In this document: positions 49,750 to 59,182 of the stretch, one piece after another
Numbering within the stretch: the first letter of the stretch is position 1
How the letters are laid out: each line of letters starts with the position of its first letter
Assembly: GCF_010731655.1 (NCBI RefSeq)
Contig: NZ_AP022619.1
Location: 5,766,001 to 5,830,000 of the forward strand
Length of the DNA stretch: 64,000 nt
Direction: 5' to 3'
DNA from: Mycobacterium paraseoulense
GTDB lineage: Bacteria > Actinomycetota > Actinomycetes > Mycobacteriales > Mycobacteriaceae
Made by a program: the position numbers and the translations under genes
The notes under the pieces: model-generated
What the model was told of the DNA's origin: nothing
Database searches by the model: none
Seen by the model: only the letters and a program-made list of their open reading frames with translations

Positions 49750-51540
49750 GTGGCTTACGACGTGATCATCCGCGACGGGCTGTGGTTCGACGGCACCGGC
49801 GGCGCACCGCGGACCCGCACGCTGGGCATCCGCGACGGGGTGGTGGAAACGGTGTCCGACGGGCCGCTGGACGAGACGGGTTGTCCCGAGGTGATCGACG
49901 CGGCCGGCAAGTGGATCATGCCCGGCTTCATCGACGTGCACACCCACTACGACGCCGAGGTGCTGCTGGACCCGGGCCTGGGGGAGTCGGTGCGTCACGG
50001 CGTCACCACGGTGTTGTTGGGGAACTGCTCGTTGTCGACGGTCTACGCCTCCTCCGAGGACGCCGCCGACCTCTTCAGCCGGGTCGAGGCCGTGCCGCGC
50101 GAATACGTCTACGGCGCCCTGCAGAACAAGACGTGGTCCACCCCGGCGGAATACATCAAGGCGATCGACGCCCTGCCGCTCGGCCCGAATGTCGGTTCGC
50201 TGCTTGGTCATTCGGACCTGCGGACCGCGGTACTGGGCCTCGACCGGGCCACCGACGCCGCCGCCTCGCCCACCGCCGCCGAGCTGGAGAAGATGGCGGA
50301 GCTGCTCGACGACGCGCTGAAAGCCGGGATGCTCGGCATGTCCGGGATGGACGCGGCCATCGACAAGCTCGACGGTGAGCGTTTCCGGTCGCGGGCGCTG
50401 CCGTCCACCTTCGCGAGCTGGCGCGAGCGGCGCAAGCTGATCAAGGTGCTGCGCAAGCGCGGCCGCCTGCTGCAGAGCGCCCCGAACGTGGCCAAGCCGT
50501 CGACCGGGATGCTGTTCTTCCTGGCCAGCAGCCGAATCCTGAACCGGGGCAAGGGCGTTCGCATGAGCATGCTGGTATCGGCCGACGCCAAGTCGATGCC
50601 GATGTCCGTGTACGTGTTCGGCCCCGGGACTCGCCTGCTGAACAAGCTGCTGGGCTCTCAAGTGCGGTTCCAGCATCTGCCCGTGCCGTTCGAGTTGTAC
50701 TCCGACGGGATCGACCTCCCGGTGTTCGAGGAGTTCGGCGCCGGGACGGCCGCCCTGCACCTGCGGGACCAGTTGGAGCGCAACGAGTTACTGGCCGACA
50801 AGGAATACCGCCGCAAGTTCCGGCGCGAGTTCGACCGCATCAAGCTCGGGCCGTCGTTGTGGCACCGCGACTTCCACGACGCCGTCATCGTCGAATGCCC
50901 CGACAAGTCGTTGGAAGGCAAGAGCTTTGGCGCGATCGCCGACGAGCGCAAGCTGCACCCGCTCGACGCGTTCCTCGACGTGCTCGTCGAGAACGGTGAG
51001 CGCAACGTCCGCTGGACGACCGTCGTCGCCAACCATCGCCCCAAGCTGCTCGACGCGCTCGCCAAGGAGGGCAGCGTGCACATGGGCTTCTCGGATGCCG
51101 GTGCGCACCTGCGCAACATGGCCTTCTACAACTTCCCGGTGAAGCTGCTCAAGCGCGTCCGCGACGCCCAGCGGGCGGGCGCGCCGTTCATGTCCACCGA
51201 GCAGGCCGTGCACCGGCTGACCGGCGAACTGGGGGAGTGGTTCGGCATCGACGCCGGCACGCTGCGCCGGGGCGACCGCGCGGACTTCGTGGTGATCGAC
51301 CCGGCCGGCCTCAACGACGCGGTCGAGGGCTATTACGAGGACGAGGTGCCGTTCTACGGCGGCCTGCGGCGCATGGTCAACCGCAACGACGACGCGGTCG
51401 TCGCGACGGGCGTGGGCGGCGCGGTCGTGTTCCGCGCGGGCCAGTTCCGCGACGGCTACGGCCGGACCGTGAAGTCCGGGCGCTACCTGCGCGCGGGCCA
51501 GCGCCACCGCGGCAAGAGCGCCCTGAAAATCGGGGCCTGA
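49750..51540 (+). CDS. N-acyl-D-amino-acid deacylase-like amidohydrolase (Rv2913c-like)
   Basis: 596-residue amidohydrolase similar to D-aminoacylases. IMPGFIDVHTHYDAEVLLDP (about 57-76) has the HxH metal pair, GVTTVLLGNCSLS the nearby Cys, and GFSDAGAHLRNMA (about 444) the late Asp/His ligands. The C-terminus has GTLRRGDRADFVVIDP, a beta-sandwich signature. GTG 49750 is preceded by GGAGG at 49739-49743. A TetR-family gene follows after one base, so the regulator probably controls this gene. The true substrate is unknown. Confidence 0.9.
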   Translation: MAYDVIIRDGLWFDGTGGAPRTRTLGIRDGVVETVSDGPLDETGCPEVIDAAGKWIMPGFIDVHTHYDAEVLLDPGLGESVRHGVTTVLLGNCSLSTVYASSEDAADLFSRVEAVPREYVYGALQNKTWSTPAEYIKAIDALPLGPNVGSLLGHSDLRTAVLGLDRATDAAASPTAAELEKMAELLDDALKAGMLGMSGMDAAIDKLDGERFRSRALPSTFASWRERRKLIKVLRKRGRLLQSAPNVAKPSTGMLFFLASSRILNRGKGVRMSMLVSADAKSMPMSVYVFGPGTRLLNKLLGSQVRFQHLPVPFELYSDGIDLPVFEEFGAGTAALHLRDQLERNELLADKEYRRKFRREFDRIKLGPSLWHRDFHDAVIVECPDKSLEGKSFGAIADERKLHPLDAFLDVLVENGERNVRWTTVVANHRPKLLDALAKEGSVHMGFSDAGAHLRNMAFYNFPVKLLKRVRDAQRAGAPFMSTEQAVHRLTGELGEWFGIDAGTLRRGDRADFVVIDPAGLNDAVEGYYEDEVPFYGGLRRMVNRNDDAVVATGVGGAVVFRAGQFRDGYGRTVKSGRYLRAGQRHRGKSALKIGA

Positions 51541-51541
51541 C

Positions 51542-52153
51542 GTGGCGAGAACCCAGCAGCAGCGCCGCGAAGAGACCGTCGGCCGTCTGCTCGACGCCTG
51601 CATCGCCACCATCATCGAGGTCGGGTACGCCCGCGCCTCGGCCGCCGTGATCACCAAGCGCGCGGGGGTCTCCGTGGGCGCCCTGTTCCGGCACTTCGAG
51701 ACGATGGGCGACTTCATGGCGGCGACGGCGTCCGAGGTGTTGCGCCGTCAGCTCGAGACGTTCACCAAGCGGGTCGCCGAAATACCGCCCGACCGGCCGG
51801 CACTGGAGGCCGCCCTGGCGATCCTGCGCGACCTCACCGCCGCCCCGAGCAACGCCGTGCTGTACGAACTGCTGGTCGCCGCGCGCACGGACGAAAAGCT
51901 CAGGGCCACTTTGCAACACGAGCTGCGGCAGTACTCGACGAAGATTCACGACGCCGCCCGCGCGCTGCCCGGCGCCGAGGGCTTCCCCGAAGAGACGTTC
52001 CCGGTGCTGGTGGCGTTGCTGACCAACGTCTTCGACGGGGCCGCGGTGGTCGAGGGGGTGCTGCCGCAGCCCCAGATCGCCGAGCAGCGGATCCCGATGC
52101 TGATGACGCTGCTGTCCGCGGCGGCCCCGAACGCCGGCCGGGCGGATAACTAG
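51542..52153 (+). CDS. TetR-family transcriptional regulator (Rv2912c-like)
   Basis: 203 residues. The N-terminal helix-turn-helix (RREETVGRLLDACIATIIEVG, then AAVITKRAGVSVGALFRHFE, about 8-55) is a standard TetR DNA-binding domain; the rest is an all-helical ligand domain with no recognisable effector. The GTG is one base after the amidohydrolase stop, so the two are co-transcribed and the pair may be autoregulated. Its 3' end overlaps the convergent dacB2 by 4 bp. Confidence 0.92.
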   Translation: MARTQQQRREETVGRLLDACIATIIEVGYARASAAVITKRAGVSVGALFRHFETMGDFMAATASEVLRRQLETFTKRVAEIPPDRPALEAALAILRDLTAAPSNAVLYELLVAARTDEKLRATLQHELRQYSTKIHDAARALPGAEGFPEETFPVLVALLTNVFDGAAVVEGVLPQPQIAEQRIPMLMTLLSAAAPNAGRADN

Positions 52154-53034
52154 AGCGAGCCGATGCTGGACTGCGGGTTCAGCGCGAATCCCCAGTCGAA
52201 CAACGTGGCAGCCTGGTCCCAGTAGGTTGGCCCGCCGGCCTTCACCAGGCCGTACATCATGGCGATGACCAGCCGCCGGCCACCGCGGGCGGCCGCGCCG
52301 ACGAAGGTCTTGCGAGCGGCGTCGGTGAACCCGGTCTTGCCGCCGATCGCGCCGGGATAGCGCTGCAACAGCTCGTCCTGGTTGGTGATCGGGTGGTCGC
52401 CGTTATCGCCGGGGAACATCGCCGACGGCTCGGCGGTGATCTGGGCGAACACCGGGTTGGCCATCGCGGCGCGGAAGATCACGGCCAGGTCGTGGGCCGT
52501 CGAGGACCCGGATCCGCCGGGCCCGTCCAGGCCGGACGGCGTCGCGGCATGGGTGCTCGTCGCGCCGAGCGAGGCGGCCTTGGCGTTCATCTTGGCGACC
52601 GTCGCCTCGGGACCGCCCAGCATGTGCGCCAGCGTGTTGGCGGCGTCGTTGCCCGAGACCAGCAGCAGGCCGTCGAGGAGCTGGCGCGCGGTGTAGGTGC
52701 GGCCCGGTTTGACGCCGACGCAGTTGCACTCGACCTGCGTGTCCGCCGTATCGGCGACCACGGTGGAGTCCAGGCTGACCTGGTCGAGGGTCACCAACGC
52801 CAGCAGCACCTTGATGGTGCTCGCCGGCGGGTGGGCCACATTCTGGTCGCGCTCGGCGAGCACCTGACCGCTGTCGAGGTCGGCCACGATCCAGGTCTGG
52901 GCCGGGCCGTCCGGGATCGGCACCGAGCCGACCGGCTGCATGCTGTCGGCCCGGGACGTGGGGACGGCGACACCGCACGCTCCGGCCGCGAGCAGGGCCG
53001 CGACGCCGACCCTGAGGGCCATGACCTTGCGCAT
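52150..53034 (-). CDS. dacB2: D-alanyl-D-alanine carboxypeptidase (DacB2-like)
   Basis: Exported penicillin-binding protein trimming peptidoglycan stem peptides. 294 residues with a signal peptide (about 1-29, cleavage likely near TSRADS). Active-site motifs are complete: SxxK as Ser72-Lys75 (ASTIK), SGN (127-129), and KTG in GGKTGFTD (about 245). TAGACT (53043-53048 on this strand) is 8 nt before the ATG, so the mRNA may be leaderless. Divergent from the SnoaL gene, 59 bp apart. Confidence 0.95.
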   Translation of the reverse strand: MRKVMALRVGVAALLAAGACGVAVPTSRADSMQPVGSVPIPDGPAQTWIVADLDSGQVLAERDQNVAHPPASTIKVLLALVTLDQVSLDSTVVADTADTQVECNCVGVKPGRTYTARQLLDGLLLVSGNDAANTLAHMLGGPEATVAKMNAKAASLGATSTHAATPSGLDGPGGSGSSTAHDLAVIFRAAMANPVFAQITAEPSAMFPGDNGDHPITNQDELLQRYPGAIGGKTGFTDAARKTFVGAAARGGRRLVIAMMYGLVKAGGPTYWDQAATLFDWGFALNPQSSIGSL

Positions 53035-53093
53035 GGGCCGAAAGTCTAACTTCCGGGCCTGTCCGCCGGCGATTTTCGTCTACTGTCCGATGC

Positions 53094-53513
53094 ATGTTGA
53101 GCCTGGCCGAGATTTCCGACCGCTTAGAGATCCAGCAGCTTCTGGTGGACTATTCCACCGCCATTGACCAGCGCCGATTCGACGACCTCGACAAGGTTTT
53201 CACCGACGACGCGTACATCGACTACACCGCGCTCGGCGGCATCGAGGGCCACTATCCCGAGGTCAAGAAGTGGCTGTCGGAGGTACTGCCCAACTTCCCG
53301 GTGTACGCGCACATGCTCGGCAACTTCTCGGTGCGCATCGACGGGGACCAGGCCTGGTCGCGGGTGATCTGCTTCAACCCGATGGTGCTCGGCGGCGACA
53401 AGGATCAGGTGCTGTTCTGCGGGCTCTGGTACGACGACGAGTTCGTCCGCACCCCCCAGGGTTGGCGGATGACCCGCCGGGTCGAGTCCAAGGTCTTCCA
53501 GAAAGTGATGTAG
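53094..53513 (+). CDS. SnoaL/NTF2-like protein (Rv2910c-like)
   Basis: 139 residues with the SnoaL-type cone fold: [20 protein letters not shown] (N-terminal helix), [14 protein letters not shown], and a C-terminal [13 protein letters not shown] strand. Its function is unknown. It keeps the M. tuberculosis position before rpsP. TACTGT (53081-53086) stands 7 nt before the ATG, a leaderless-type promoter. Confidence 0.88.
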   Translation: MLSLAEISDRLEIQQLLVDYSTAIDQRRFDDLDKVFTDDAYIDYTALGGIEGHYPEVKKWLSEVLPNFPVYAHMLGNFSVRIDGDQAWSRVICFNPMVLGGDKDQVLFCGLWYDDEFVRTPQGWRMTRRVESKVFQKVM

Positions 53514-53535
53514 GCCGCGATCGCGGCCTCCTTTC

Positions 53536-53595
53536 CCGAGATTGCCGTCATGGCTGTGGGTTGCGCCCCCAGCACGACCACGACCGCAATCTCGG
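53536..53595. repeat. Long inverted repeat downstream of Rv2910c-like gene
   Basis: Perfect 10-bp arms CCGAGATTGC (53536-53545) and GCAATCTCGG (53586-53595) enclose 40 bp that contain a smaller inner hairpin (GCTGtGGG...CCCcAGC). It lies just after the SnoaL gene stop and 27 bp before the rpsP promoter motif. It could end the upstream transcript or be a dispersed palindromic repeat. Confidence 0.55.
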
Positions 53596-53620
53596 CGACG
53601 ACCCGCGGTCGGCTCGCCGC

Positions 53621-53653
53621 GATTTCTGGCGGGGCGGCCTGTTCTGGCACAAT
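53621..53653 (+). promoter_or_regulatory. Candidate rpsP promoter
   Basis: GATTT (53621-53625) and TCTGGCACAAT (53643-53653) occur with exactly the same 33-bp overall spacing as in front of rplS (56901-56933). CACAAT would be the -10. It lies 126 bp before the rpsP ATG, leaving a long untranslated leader. Confidence 0.5.
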
Positions 53654-53779
53654 GGGCGGCTGTCCGCCGAGCGATCACGCATCGCTTCGCGGTCAGACAC
53701 GCGAGGCAAAACCGGATCCGGGCATCCCGCCCGCATCGCTGAATTGCAGCGTGACGCACACAGGAGAATTCGCTCAACC

Positions 53780-54295
53780 ATGGCTGTGAAGATCAAGCTC
53801 ACCCGGCTCGGCAAGATCCGCAATCCCCAGTACCGCATCGCCGTCGCCGACGCCCGCACGCGCCGCGACGGCCGCTCCATCGAGGTCATCGGGCGATACC
53901 ACCCGAAGGAAGACCCGAGCCTGATCGAGATCAACTCCGAGCGCGCCCAGTACTGGCTGTCCGTGGGTGCTCAGCCCACCGAGCCCGTCCTCAAGCTGCT
54001 GAAGATCACCGGTGACTGGCAGAAGTTCAAGGGCCTGCCCGGCGCCGAGGGGCGCCTGAAGGTCGCGCCGCCCAAGCCCAGCAAGCTCGAGCTGTTCAAC
54101 GCCGCGCTGGCCGAGGCCGAGGGCGGTCCCACCACCGAGGCCGCGAAGCCGAAGAAGAAGTCGCCTGCGAAGAAGGCTGCAAAGGCCGCCGCGCCGGAGG
54201 CCGCCGAGACTCCTGCGGAGACCGCCGGTGAGGCCGCGCCCGCCGAGGCCGCTGCCGAGGGCGGCGAGCAGGCCACCCCGAGCGCCGAGAGCTGA
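53780..54295 (+). CDS. rpsP: 30S ribosomal protein S16
   Basis: 171 residues. The conserved S16 body is residues 1 to about 85 ([45 protein letters not shown]). The remaining half is an Ala/Glu/Lys-rich extension ([19 protein letters not shown] and onward) that most bacteria lack but mycobacteria have (Rv2909c about 162 residues). CAGGAG is 13 nt before the ATG. It heads rpsP-khpA-rimM-trmD. Confidence 0.97.
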   Translation: MAVKIKLTRLGKIRNPQYRIAVADARTRRDGRSIEVIGRYHPKEDPSLIEINSERAQYWLSVGAQPTEPVLKLLKITGDWQKFKGLPGAEGRLKVAPPKPSKLELFNAALAEAEGGPTTEAAKPKKKSPAKKAAKAAAPEAAETPAETAGEAAPAEAAAEGGEQATPSAES

Positions 54296-54300
54296 CCGAC

Positions 54301-54543
54301 GTGAGCACGGTCGTCGTTGACGCGGTGGAGCATCTGGTCCGGGGGATTGTCGACAACCCCGACGATGTCCGGGTGGACATGGTGACCAGCCGCCGCGGCC
54401 GAACTGTCGAGGTCCACGTCCACCCCGACGACCTGGGCAAGGTGATCGGGCGCGGCGGACGCACCGCGACCGCCCTGCGCACGCTGGTCGCCGGCATCGG
54501 TGGCCGCGGCATCCGCGTCGACGTGGTGGACACCGACCAGTAG
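54301..54543 (+). CDS. khpA: KhpA-like KH-domain RNA-binding protein
   Basis: 80 residues forming a single KH domain with the GxxG loop in [10 protein letters not shown] (about 46-55). KhpA pairs with KhpB (Jag) to bind small RNAs and influences cell elongation in Gram-positives. GTG 54301 follows the rpsP stop by 5 bp. It is the usual S16-KH-RimM-TrmD arrangement of Actinobacteria. Confidence 0.94.
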   Translation: MSTVVVDAVEHLVRGIVDNPDDVRVDMVTSRRGRTVEVHVHPDDLGKVIGRGGRTATALRTLVAGIGGRGIRVDVVDTDQ

Positions 54544-54560
54544 CCGCTGATGGAACTCCG

Positions 54561-55082
54561 TTGGAGTTGACCGTCGGGCGCGTCGCGAAAGCGCACGGGA
54601 TCGGCGGCGAGGTCGTCGTCGAGGTCCGCACCGACGACCCCGGCGCCCGGTTCGCGCCGGGTAACACCTTGCGCGGCAAGGCATCCCGCGGCGGCGGGGA
54701 ACGCGACTTCGTCGTCGAGAGCGCGCGCGAGCACGGTGGGCGGCTACTGGTGCGATTGGCCGGGGTGACCGATCGCGACGCCGCCGACGCGCTCCGCGGC
54801 ACCATCCTCGTCGTCGATTCCGATGATCTGCCGCCGATCGACGAGCCGGACACCTACTACGACCACCAGCTCGAAGGGCTGCACGTCCGGACGACGGCCG
54901 GCCACGACGTCGGCGTCGTCGCCGAGGTGCTGCACACCGCCGGCGGCGAACTGCTGGCCGTGCGCCGAGGCGACGGTGGCGAGGTGCTGGTGCCGTTCGT
55001 CGGCGCGATCGTCACGTCGGTGTCGCTCGACGACGCCGCGGTGGAGATCGATCCCCCCGAGGGCCTGCTGGACCTGGCATGA
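54561..55082 (+). CDS. rimM: Ribosome maturation factor RimM
   Basis: Binds S19 and helps assemble the 30S head. 173 residues: RimM N-domain ([20 protein letters not shown], about 3-22) and a C-terminal PRC barrel ([16 protein letters not shown], about 95-110; [16 protein letters not shown]). The start is TTG 54561: the ATG at 54550 runs into a stop after six codons, and no other start precedes the conserved VGRV. The stop overlaps the trmD ATG. Confidence 0.95.
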   Translation: MELTVGRVAKAHGIGGEVVVEVRTDDPGARFAPGNTLRGKASRGGGERDFVVESAREHGGRLLVRLAGVTDRDAADALRGTILVVDSDDLPPIDEPDTYYDHQLEGLHVRTTAGHDVGVVAEVLHTAGGELLAVRRGDGGEVLVPFVGAIVTSVSLDDAAVEIDPPEGLLDLA

Positions 55083-55777
55083 GGATCGACGTCGTCACCA
55101 TCTTCCCGGCCTTCCTGGATCCGTTGCGGCAATCGTTGCCGGGCAAGGCGATTCAATCGGGCGTGGTCGACCTGCGGGTGCACGACCTGCGCCGGTGGAC
55201 GCACGACGTGCATCGCTCGGTCGACGACGCGCCCTACGGGGGCGGCCCCGGGATGGTGATGAAGGCGCCGGTCTGGGGCGAAGCGCTGGACGAGATCTGT
55301 TCGGAGCGAACGCTTTTGGTTGTCCCCACGCCCGCCGGTAGGTTGTTCACCCAGGCCGACGCCCAGCGGTGGAGCGCCGAGGAGCGCCTGGTGTTCGCCT
55401 GCGGTCGCTACGAGGGCATCGACCAGCGGGTCATCGACGACGCCGCCCGCCGGATGCGGGTCGAGGAGGTCTCGATCGGCGACTACGTCCTGCCGGGCGG
55501 GGAGTCGGCCGCCGTGGTGATGATCGAAGCCGTGGTGCGCCTGCTCGAGGGAGTGCTCGGCAATCCGGCGTCGCACCGGCAGGATTCGCACTCGCCGGCC
55601 CTGGACCGGCTGCTTGAGGGGCCCAGCTACACGCGGCCACCGAGCTGGCGCGGGCTCGACGTTCCCGAGGTGCTGTTATCCGGCGACCACGCGCGCGTCG
55701 CGGCATGGCGCCGGGAGGTTTCGCTGCAGCGCACCCGCGAACGCCGCCCGGAACTGCTGGACCCGCGGTCGGATTAG
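55079..55777 (+). CDS. trmD: tRNA (guanine37-N1)-methyltransferase TrmD
   Basis: SPOUT-class methyltransferase preventing +1 frameshifting, essential in bacteria. 232 residues. [15 protein letters not shown] (about 51-65), [11 protein letters not shown] (about 108-118), and the knot [18 protein letters not shown] (about 135-152) with SAM contacts are intact, as is GPSYTRP. ATG overlaps the rimM stop; the 3' end overlaps convergent lppW by 4 bp. Confidence 0.97.
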   Translation: MRIDVVTIFPAFLDPLRQSLPGKAIQSGVVDLRVHDLRRWTHDVHRSVDDAPYGGGPGMVMKAPVWGEALDEICSERTLLVVPTPAGRLFTQADAQRWSAEERLVFACGRYEGIDQRVIDDAARRMRVEEVSIGDYVLPGGESAAVVMIEAVVRLLEGVLGNPASHRQDSHSPALDRLLEGPSYTRPPSWRGLDVPEVLLSGDHARVAAWRREVSLQRTRERRPELLDPRSD

Positions 55778-56742
55778 AGCCCGCGCCCCAGCGGGTCGAT
55801 GCGGCCCTCGGGAAATATCGTCTTGACCGCCCGGGTGATCGTGTCGCGGGCGGTGGCGTCGTCGGAGGGCTGCAGGGACTGCACCACCATGATGTAGCGG
55901 CGGTCCGCGCCGACCACACCGGTCGACAGGTGCATCCAATCGCTGCCGATGCAGCACATCCAGCCCTGCTTGACCGCCACCGGTTCGGCATAGAGCCCGT
56001 CGGGGATGCCGAAGCGCTGCGGGTAGCCGTCGAGCCCGTTGGGGGTGGACTGGGCCAGGTCGTCGACGATGACCTTCGCCTTGTCGGCCGGCAGCCCTCC
56101 CGACCCGTCGAGCAGCATCTCGTAGTAGCGGATCAGGTCGGTCGTCGAACTCATGGTGTTCCACCATCGTCCGTCGCTGGGCGGCGTGGTCGACGTGAGC
56201 CCGTACCGCGCCGCGACGGCGGTGACGATGGCGTTCGCGCCACCCTGGCCCCAGAACCTCTCCGCCGCGCCGTCGTCGGATGACTGCAACATGACGTCCA
56301 ACGCCTGGCGGTCGTCCGCACTCAGCGCCGCCTTGCCCTCGGATTCGTGGAGCAGCAGGTCGTCGGCGATGAACAGCTTGGCCACCGAGGCGGTGCCGAT
56401 GACCTGGCTGTTGCCGGTGGAGATCAGCTGGTGGGTCTTGCGATCGAGAATCGCCACCGACAGGGCGGCCCCGACGGCGGCGGCCTCGTCGGTGGCCTGC
56501 TGCACCCGCGCCTGCAGCCCCACGGGGCCCCCGCTGGCCAGTTGCTGCTCGGCCTGCGTGGGTTTGACCGCGTCGAGCATCAGCTCGGCCAACTGCGGGG
56601 GCGGCTGCCGCAGACCGCGGTCCGGCGTGACGTAGACGGGCAGGTTGTAAGCCTTGGCCTGGACGTTCGCCTCGCACCCGGCAGCCACCACCAACGCCAC
56701 CGCCGCGGTGGCGGTGAGCAAAAACAGCGGCCGGACGCGCAT
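55774..56742 (-). CDS. lppW: LppW-like lipoprotein with beta-lactamase-type fold
   Basis: 322 residues from ATG 56742, which has GGAGAGGA just upstream; an earlier in-frame start at 56763 is less likely. A signal peptide ends in a lipobox VAAGC (lipidated Cys23). The mature part looks like a serine beta-lactamase/transpeptidase fold, with SVAK (TASVAKLF) as the SxxK motif, but the SDN and KTG motifs are not clear (KQGW at the expected KTG position), so hydrolytic activity is doubtful. Corresponds to Rv2905. Confidence 0.85.
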   Translation of the reverse strand: MRVRPLFLLTATAAVALVVAAGCEANVQAKAYNLPVYVTPDRGLRQPPPQLAELMLDAVKPTQAEQQLASGGPVGLQARVQQATDEAAAVGAALSVAILDRKTHQLISTGNSQVIGTASVAKLFIADDLLLHESEGKAALSADDRQALDVMLQSSDDGAAERFWGQGGANAIVTAVAARYGLTSTTPPSDGRWWNTMSSTTDLIRYYEMLLDGSGGLPADKAKVIVDDLAQSTPNGLDGYPQRFGIPDGLYAEPVAVKQGWMCCIGSDWMHLSTGVVGADRRYIMVVQSLQPSDDATARDTITRAVKTIFPEGRIDPLGRGL

Positions 56743-57091
56743 TCCTCTCCTACGGTGTGGCAAACCTGCTCGAGTCGGGCCCCCGATTGCGCCGCCCGGT
56801 CCCGGCCGTGATGCCGAGGTGCGGAAAGCGCGTTCCAGCCCAGCTCATATGTACCATTCACCAGCCTTTTCGGCGCGCTGCGAACCGCCTCCGATCCTGT
56901 GATTTTCTCCGCACGCGTCCCGTCTGGCACAATTGACCAGTTGTCTCCAGCGGTAGCAGGCCGGCCGGGCCGCTTCTCGCCTGCTGCGAGATACGCGCAA
57001 GTTGCCCAAAACCATCGGCTTGGCGACCGCCTCACACCCTAGGTGAGGGCTGTTGCCGCAGGCCGCGACCTGCAAGGAAGTGTCTTCTGCG
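56743..57091. other. Intergenic region lppW / rplS
   Basis: 349 bp with the rplS promoter motif at 56901-56933 and a leader of about 150 nt before the rplS ATG. The leader contains a hairpin CCTCAC-N7-GTGAGG (57038-57056 approx.) and a second GC-rich inverted repeat (GCAGGCCGCGACCTGC). The left part (56743-56900) holds only the lppW ribosome-binding site. No gene or known RNA family was recognised. Confidence 0.5.
56901..56933 (+). promoter_or_regulatory. Candidate rplS promoter
   Basis: GATTT (56901-56905) and TCTGGCACAAT (56923-56933) share sequence and spacing with the element in front of rpsP. The ATG is 158 bp further on. Confidence 0.5.
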
Positions 57092-57433
57092 ATGAACCGC
57101 CTGGACTTCGTCGACCAAGCGTCGCTGCGCGACGACATCCCGGTTTTCGGCCCGGGCGACACCATCAACGTGCACGTCAAGGTCATCGAGGGCGCCAAGG
57201 AGCGTATCCAGGTGTTCAAGGGCGTGGTGATCCGCCGCCAGGGCGGCGGCATCCGCGAAACCTTCACGGTGCGCAAGGAGAGCTACGGCGTCGGCGTCGA
57301 GCGGACCTTCCCGGTGCATTCGCCGAACATCGACCACATCGAGGTGGTGACCCGTGGCGATGTCCGCCGCGCCAAGCTCTACTACCTGCGTGAGCTCCGC
57401 GGCAAGAAGGCCAAGATCAAGGAAAAGCGCTGA
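57092..57433 (+). CDS. rplS: 50S ribosomal protein L19
   Basis: 113 residues, equal to the M. tuberculosis protein. [28 protein letters not shown] and [24 protein letters not shown] are the family signatures; the C-terminus is Lys-rich ([10 protein letters not shown]). ATG 57092 is preferred over the upstream open codons because it gives the canonical MNRLDFVD start. It is separated from trmD by lppW but remains its conserved neighbour. lepB follows after 69 bp. Confidence 0.97.
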   Translation: MNRLDFVDQASLRDDIPVFGPGDTINVHVKVIEGAKERIQVFKGVVIRRQGGGIRETFTVRKESYGVGVERTFPVHSPNIDHIEVVTRGDVRRAKLYYLRELRGKKAKIKEKR

Positions 57434-57502
57434 GCCGGGGCGGCCGGGCGGCAGTTCCGGTCGGTTTACAGCGCCACAATCTGCGCTGGCTACTCTGATC
57501 TC

Positions 57503-58381
57503 GTGACCGATCCCACGGACTCACCTGAGCCCCAGCCCGCCCAGTCAGAGCCGAAGGTCTCCACTCGCATCCCGGACACGCCCGACGGCGGATCGCCGAC
57601 GGTGTCCGAACCGGGGGACGAGCCCGAGGCGGGCGCGCCGGAGCGGACCAAGCGATCCGCACTGAGCGAATTCGCGCTGCTGGCCGTGATCGCGGTGGCG
57701 CTCTACTACGTCATGTTGACGTTCGTGGCCCGGCCCTACCTGATCCCGTCGGAGTCGATGGAGCCGACGCTGCACGGGTGCGCCGGCTGCGTCGGCGACC
57801 GGATCATGGTCGACAAGGTGACCTATCGCTTCGGCGCACCGCGGCCCGGTGACGTCATCGTGTTCAAGGGACCGCCCTCCTGGAACCTCGGGTACAAGTC
57901 GATCCGGTCCAACAACACCGTGCTGCGCTGGGCGCAGGACGCGTTGTCCTTCATCGGCTTCGTGCCCCCCGACGAGAACGACCTGGTCAAGCGCGTCATC
58001 GCCGTCGGTGGGCAGACGGTGCAGTGCCGGGCCGACACCGGTTTGACGGTCGACGGCAAGCCGCTCAAGGAGCCCTATTTGGACCCGGCCACCATGATGG
58101 CCGACCCGGCGGTGTACCCGTGCCTGGGCAGCGAGTTCGGGCCGGTCACCGTCCCGCAGGGGCGGCTGTGGGTGATGGGCGACAATCGGACCCACTCCGC
58201 GGATTCGCGTGCCCACTGCACCAGCGTCCCGGCCGAGGCGCTCAAAGGGGTGCTGTGCACGGGTGATCCGGCGTCGGGAACGGTCCCGGTGTCCAATGTG
58301 ATCGGCAAGGCGAGGTTCATCGTGTGGCCGCCGGGGCGGTGGGGCGGCGTGTCTTCGGTGAACCCACAACAGCATCCGTAG
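57503..58381 (+). CDS. lepB: Type I signal peptidase
   Basis: Membrane protease that removes signal peptides. 292 residues: a Pro/Glu-rich cytosolic N-terminus (about 1-50), one transmembrane segment (about 55-75), then the catalytic domain with Ser85 (PSESMEPT), Lys163 ([11 protein letters not shown]) and [12 protein letters not shown] (box E). Extra Cys pairs (HGCAGC; ...) suggest a disulfide typical of actinobacterial LepB. TACTCT (57491-57496) is 6 nt before GTG 57503, a leaderless-type start. Confidence 0.96.
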   Translation: MTDPTDSPEPQPAQSEPKVSTRIPDTPDGGSPTVSEPGDEPEAGAPERTKRSALSEFALLAVIAVALYYVMLTFVARPYLIPSESMEPTLHGCAGCVGDRIMVDKVTYRFGAPRPGDVIVFKGPPSWNLGYKSIRSNNTVLRWAQDALSFIGFVPPDENDLVKRVIAVGGQTVQCRADTGLTVDGKPLKEPYLDPATMMADPAVYPCLGSEFGPVTVPQGRLWVMGDNRTHSADSRAHCTSVPAEALKGVLCTGDPASGTVPVSNVIGKARFIVWPPGRWGGVSSVNPQQHP

Positions 58382-58383
58382 CC

Positions 58384-59178
58384 ATGGCCACGACGTGGCC
58401 GCCGCGGACGGTGATCCGCAAATCGTCAGGGTTGCGCACCCTGGAATCCGCGCTGTACCGCAGCGGTTTGGGGCCGGTCGCCGGCGTCGACGAAGTCGGC
58501 CGCGGCGCGTGCGCGGGCCCGCTGGTGGTGGCGGCCTGCGTGCTCGGGCCGGGTCGGCTGGAAAGCCTTGCTGCACTTGATGATTCGAAGAAGCTGACCG
58601 AGGGCGCCCGGGAGAAGTTGTTCCCGCTGATCCGTCGGTACGCGTTGGCCTACCACGTGGTGTTCATCCCGCCGGCCGAGGTGGACCGGCGCGGCGTGCA
58701 CGTCGCCAACATCGAAGGCATGCGCCGCGCCGTGGCGGGCCTGTCGCTGCGGCCCGGCTATGTGCTCAGCGACGGGTTCCGGGTGCCCGGCCTGCCGGTG
58801 CCGTCGCTGCCGGTCATCGGCGGGGACGCGGTGGCGGCGTGCATCGCCGCGGCCAGCGTGCTGGCGAAGGTCAGCCGGGACCGGCTGATGGTCGCCATGG
58901 ACGCCGATCACCCCGGGTACGGTTTCGCCGAGCACAAGGGCTACAGCACGCCGGCGCACAGCGCCGCGCTCACCCAGCTCGGTCCCTGCCCCGAACACCG
59001 GCATTCGTTCATCAACGTCCGGCGCGTGGCCACAGGGTCAGGGGCCTCGGGCGGCCGCGTGGTGGCCGAATGCAGACCGGACCCGCCGGCCGCGCGCGGC
59101 GGATATGGTGAGGAAAGATGGAGCCAGGATTTCCCGAGCGGAACGCCGGGGAAGTGTTTCTCCGAGAAGGACGTCTGA
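58384..59178 (+). CDS. rnhB: Ribonuclease HII
   Basis: Removes ribonucleotides embedded in DNA. 264 residues, same as M. tuberculosis. The active site has [14 protein letters not shown] (Asp36/Glu37), a third Asp in VLSDGFR (about 127) and [14 protein letters not shown] with the family Lys/Arg. ATG 58384 begins 2 bp after the lepB stop; the longer open frame would overlap lepB. The C-terminal ~50 residues extend beyond the catalytic core and are low in complexity. Confidence 0.96.
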   Translation: MATTWPPRTVIRKSSGLRTLESALYRSGLGPVAGVDEVGRGACAGPLVVAACVLGPGRLESLAALDDSKKLTEGAREKLFPLIRRYALAYHVVFIPPAEVDRRGVHVANIEGMRRAVAGLSLRPGYVLSDGFRVPGLPVPSLPVIGGDAVAACIAAASVLAKVSRDRLMVAMDADHPGYGFAEHKGYSTPAHSAALTQLGPCPEHRHSFINVRRVATGSGASGGRVVAECRPDPPAARGGYGEERWSQDFPSGTPGKCFSEKDV

Positions 59179-59182
59179 CCAG

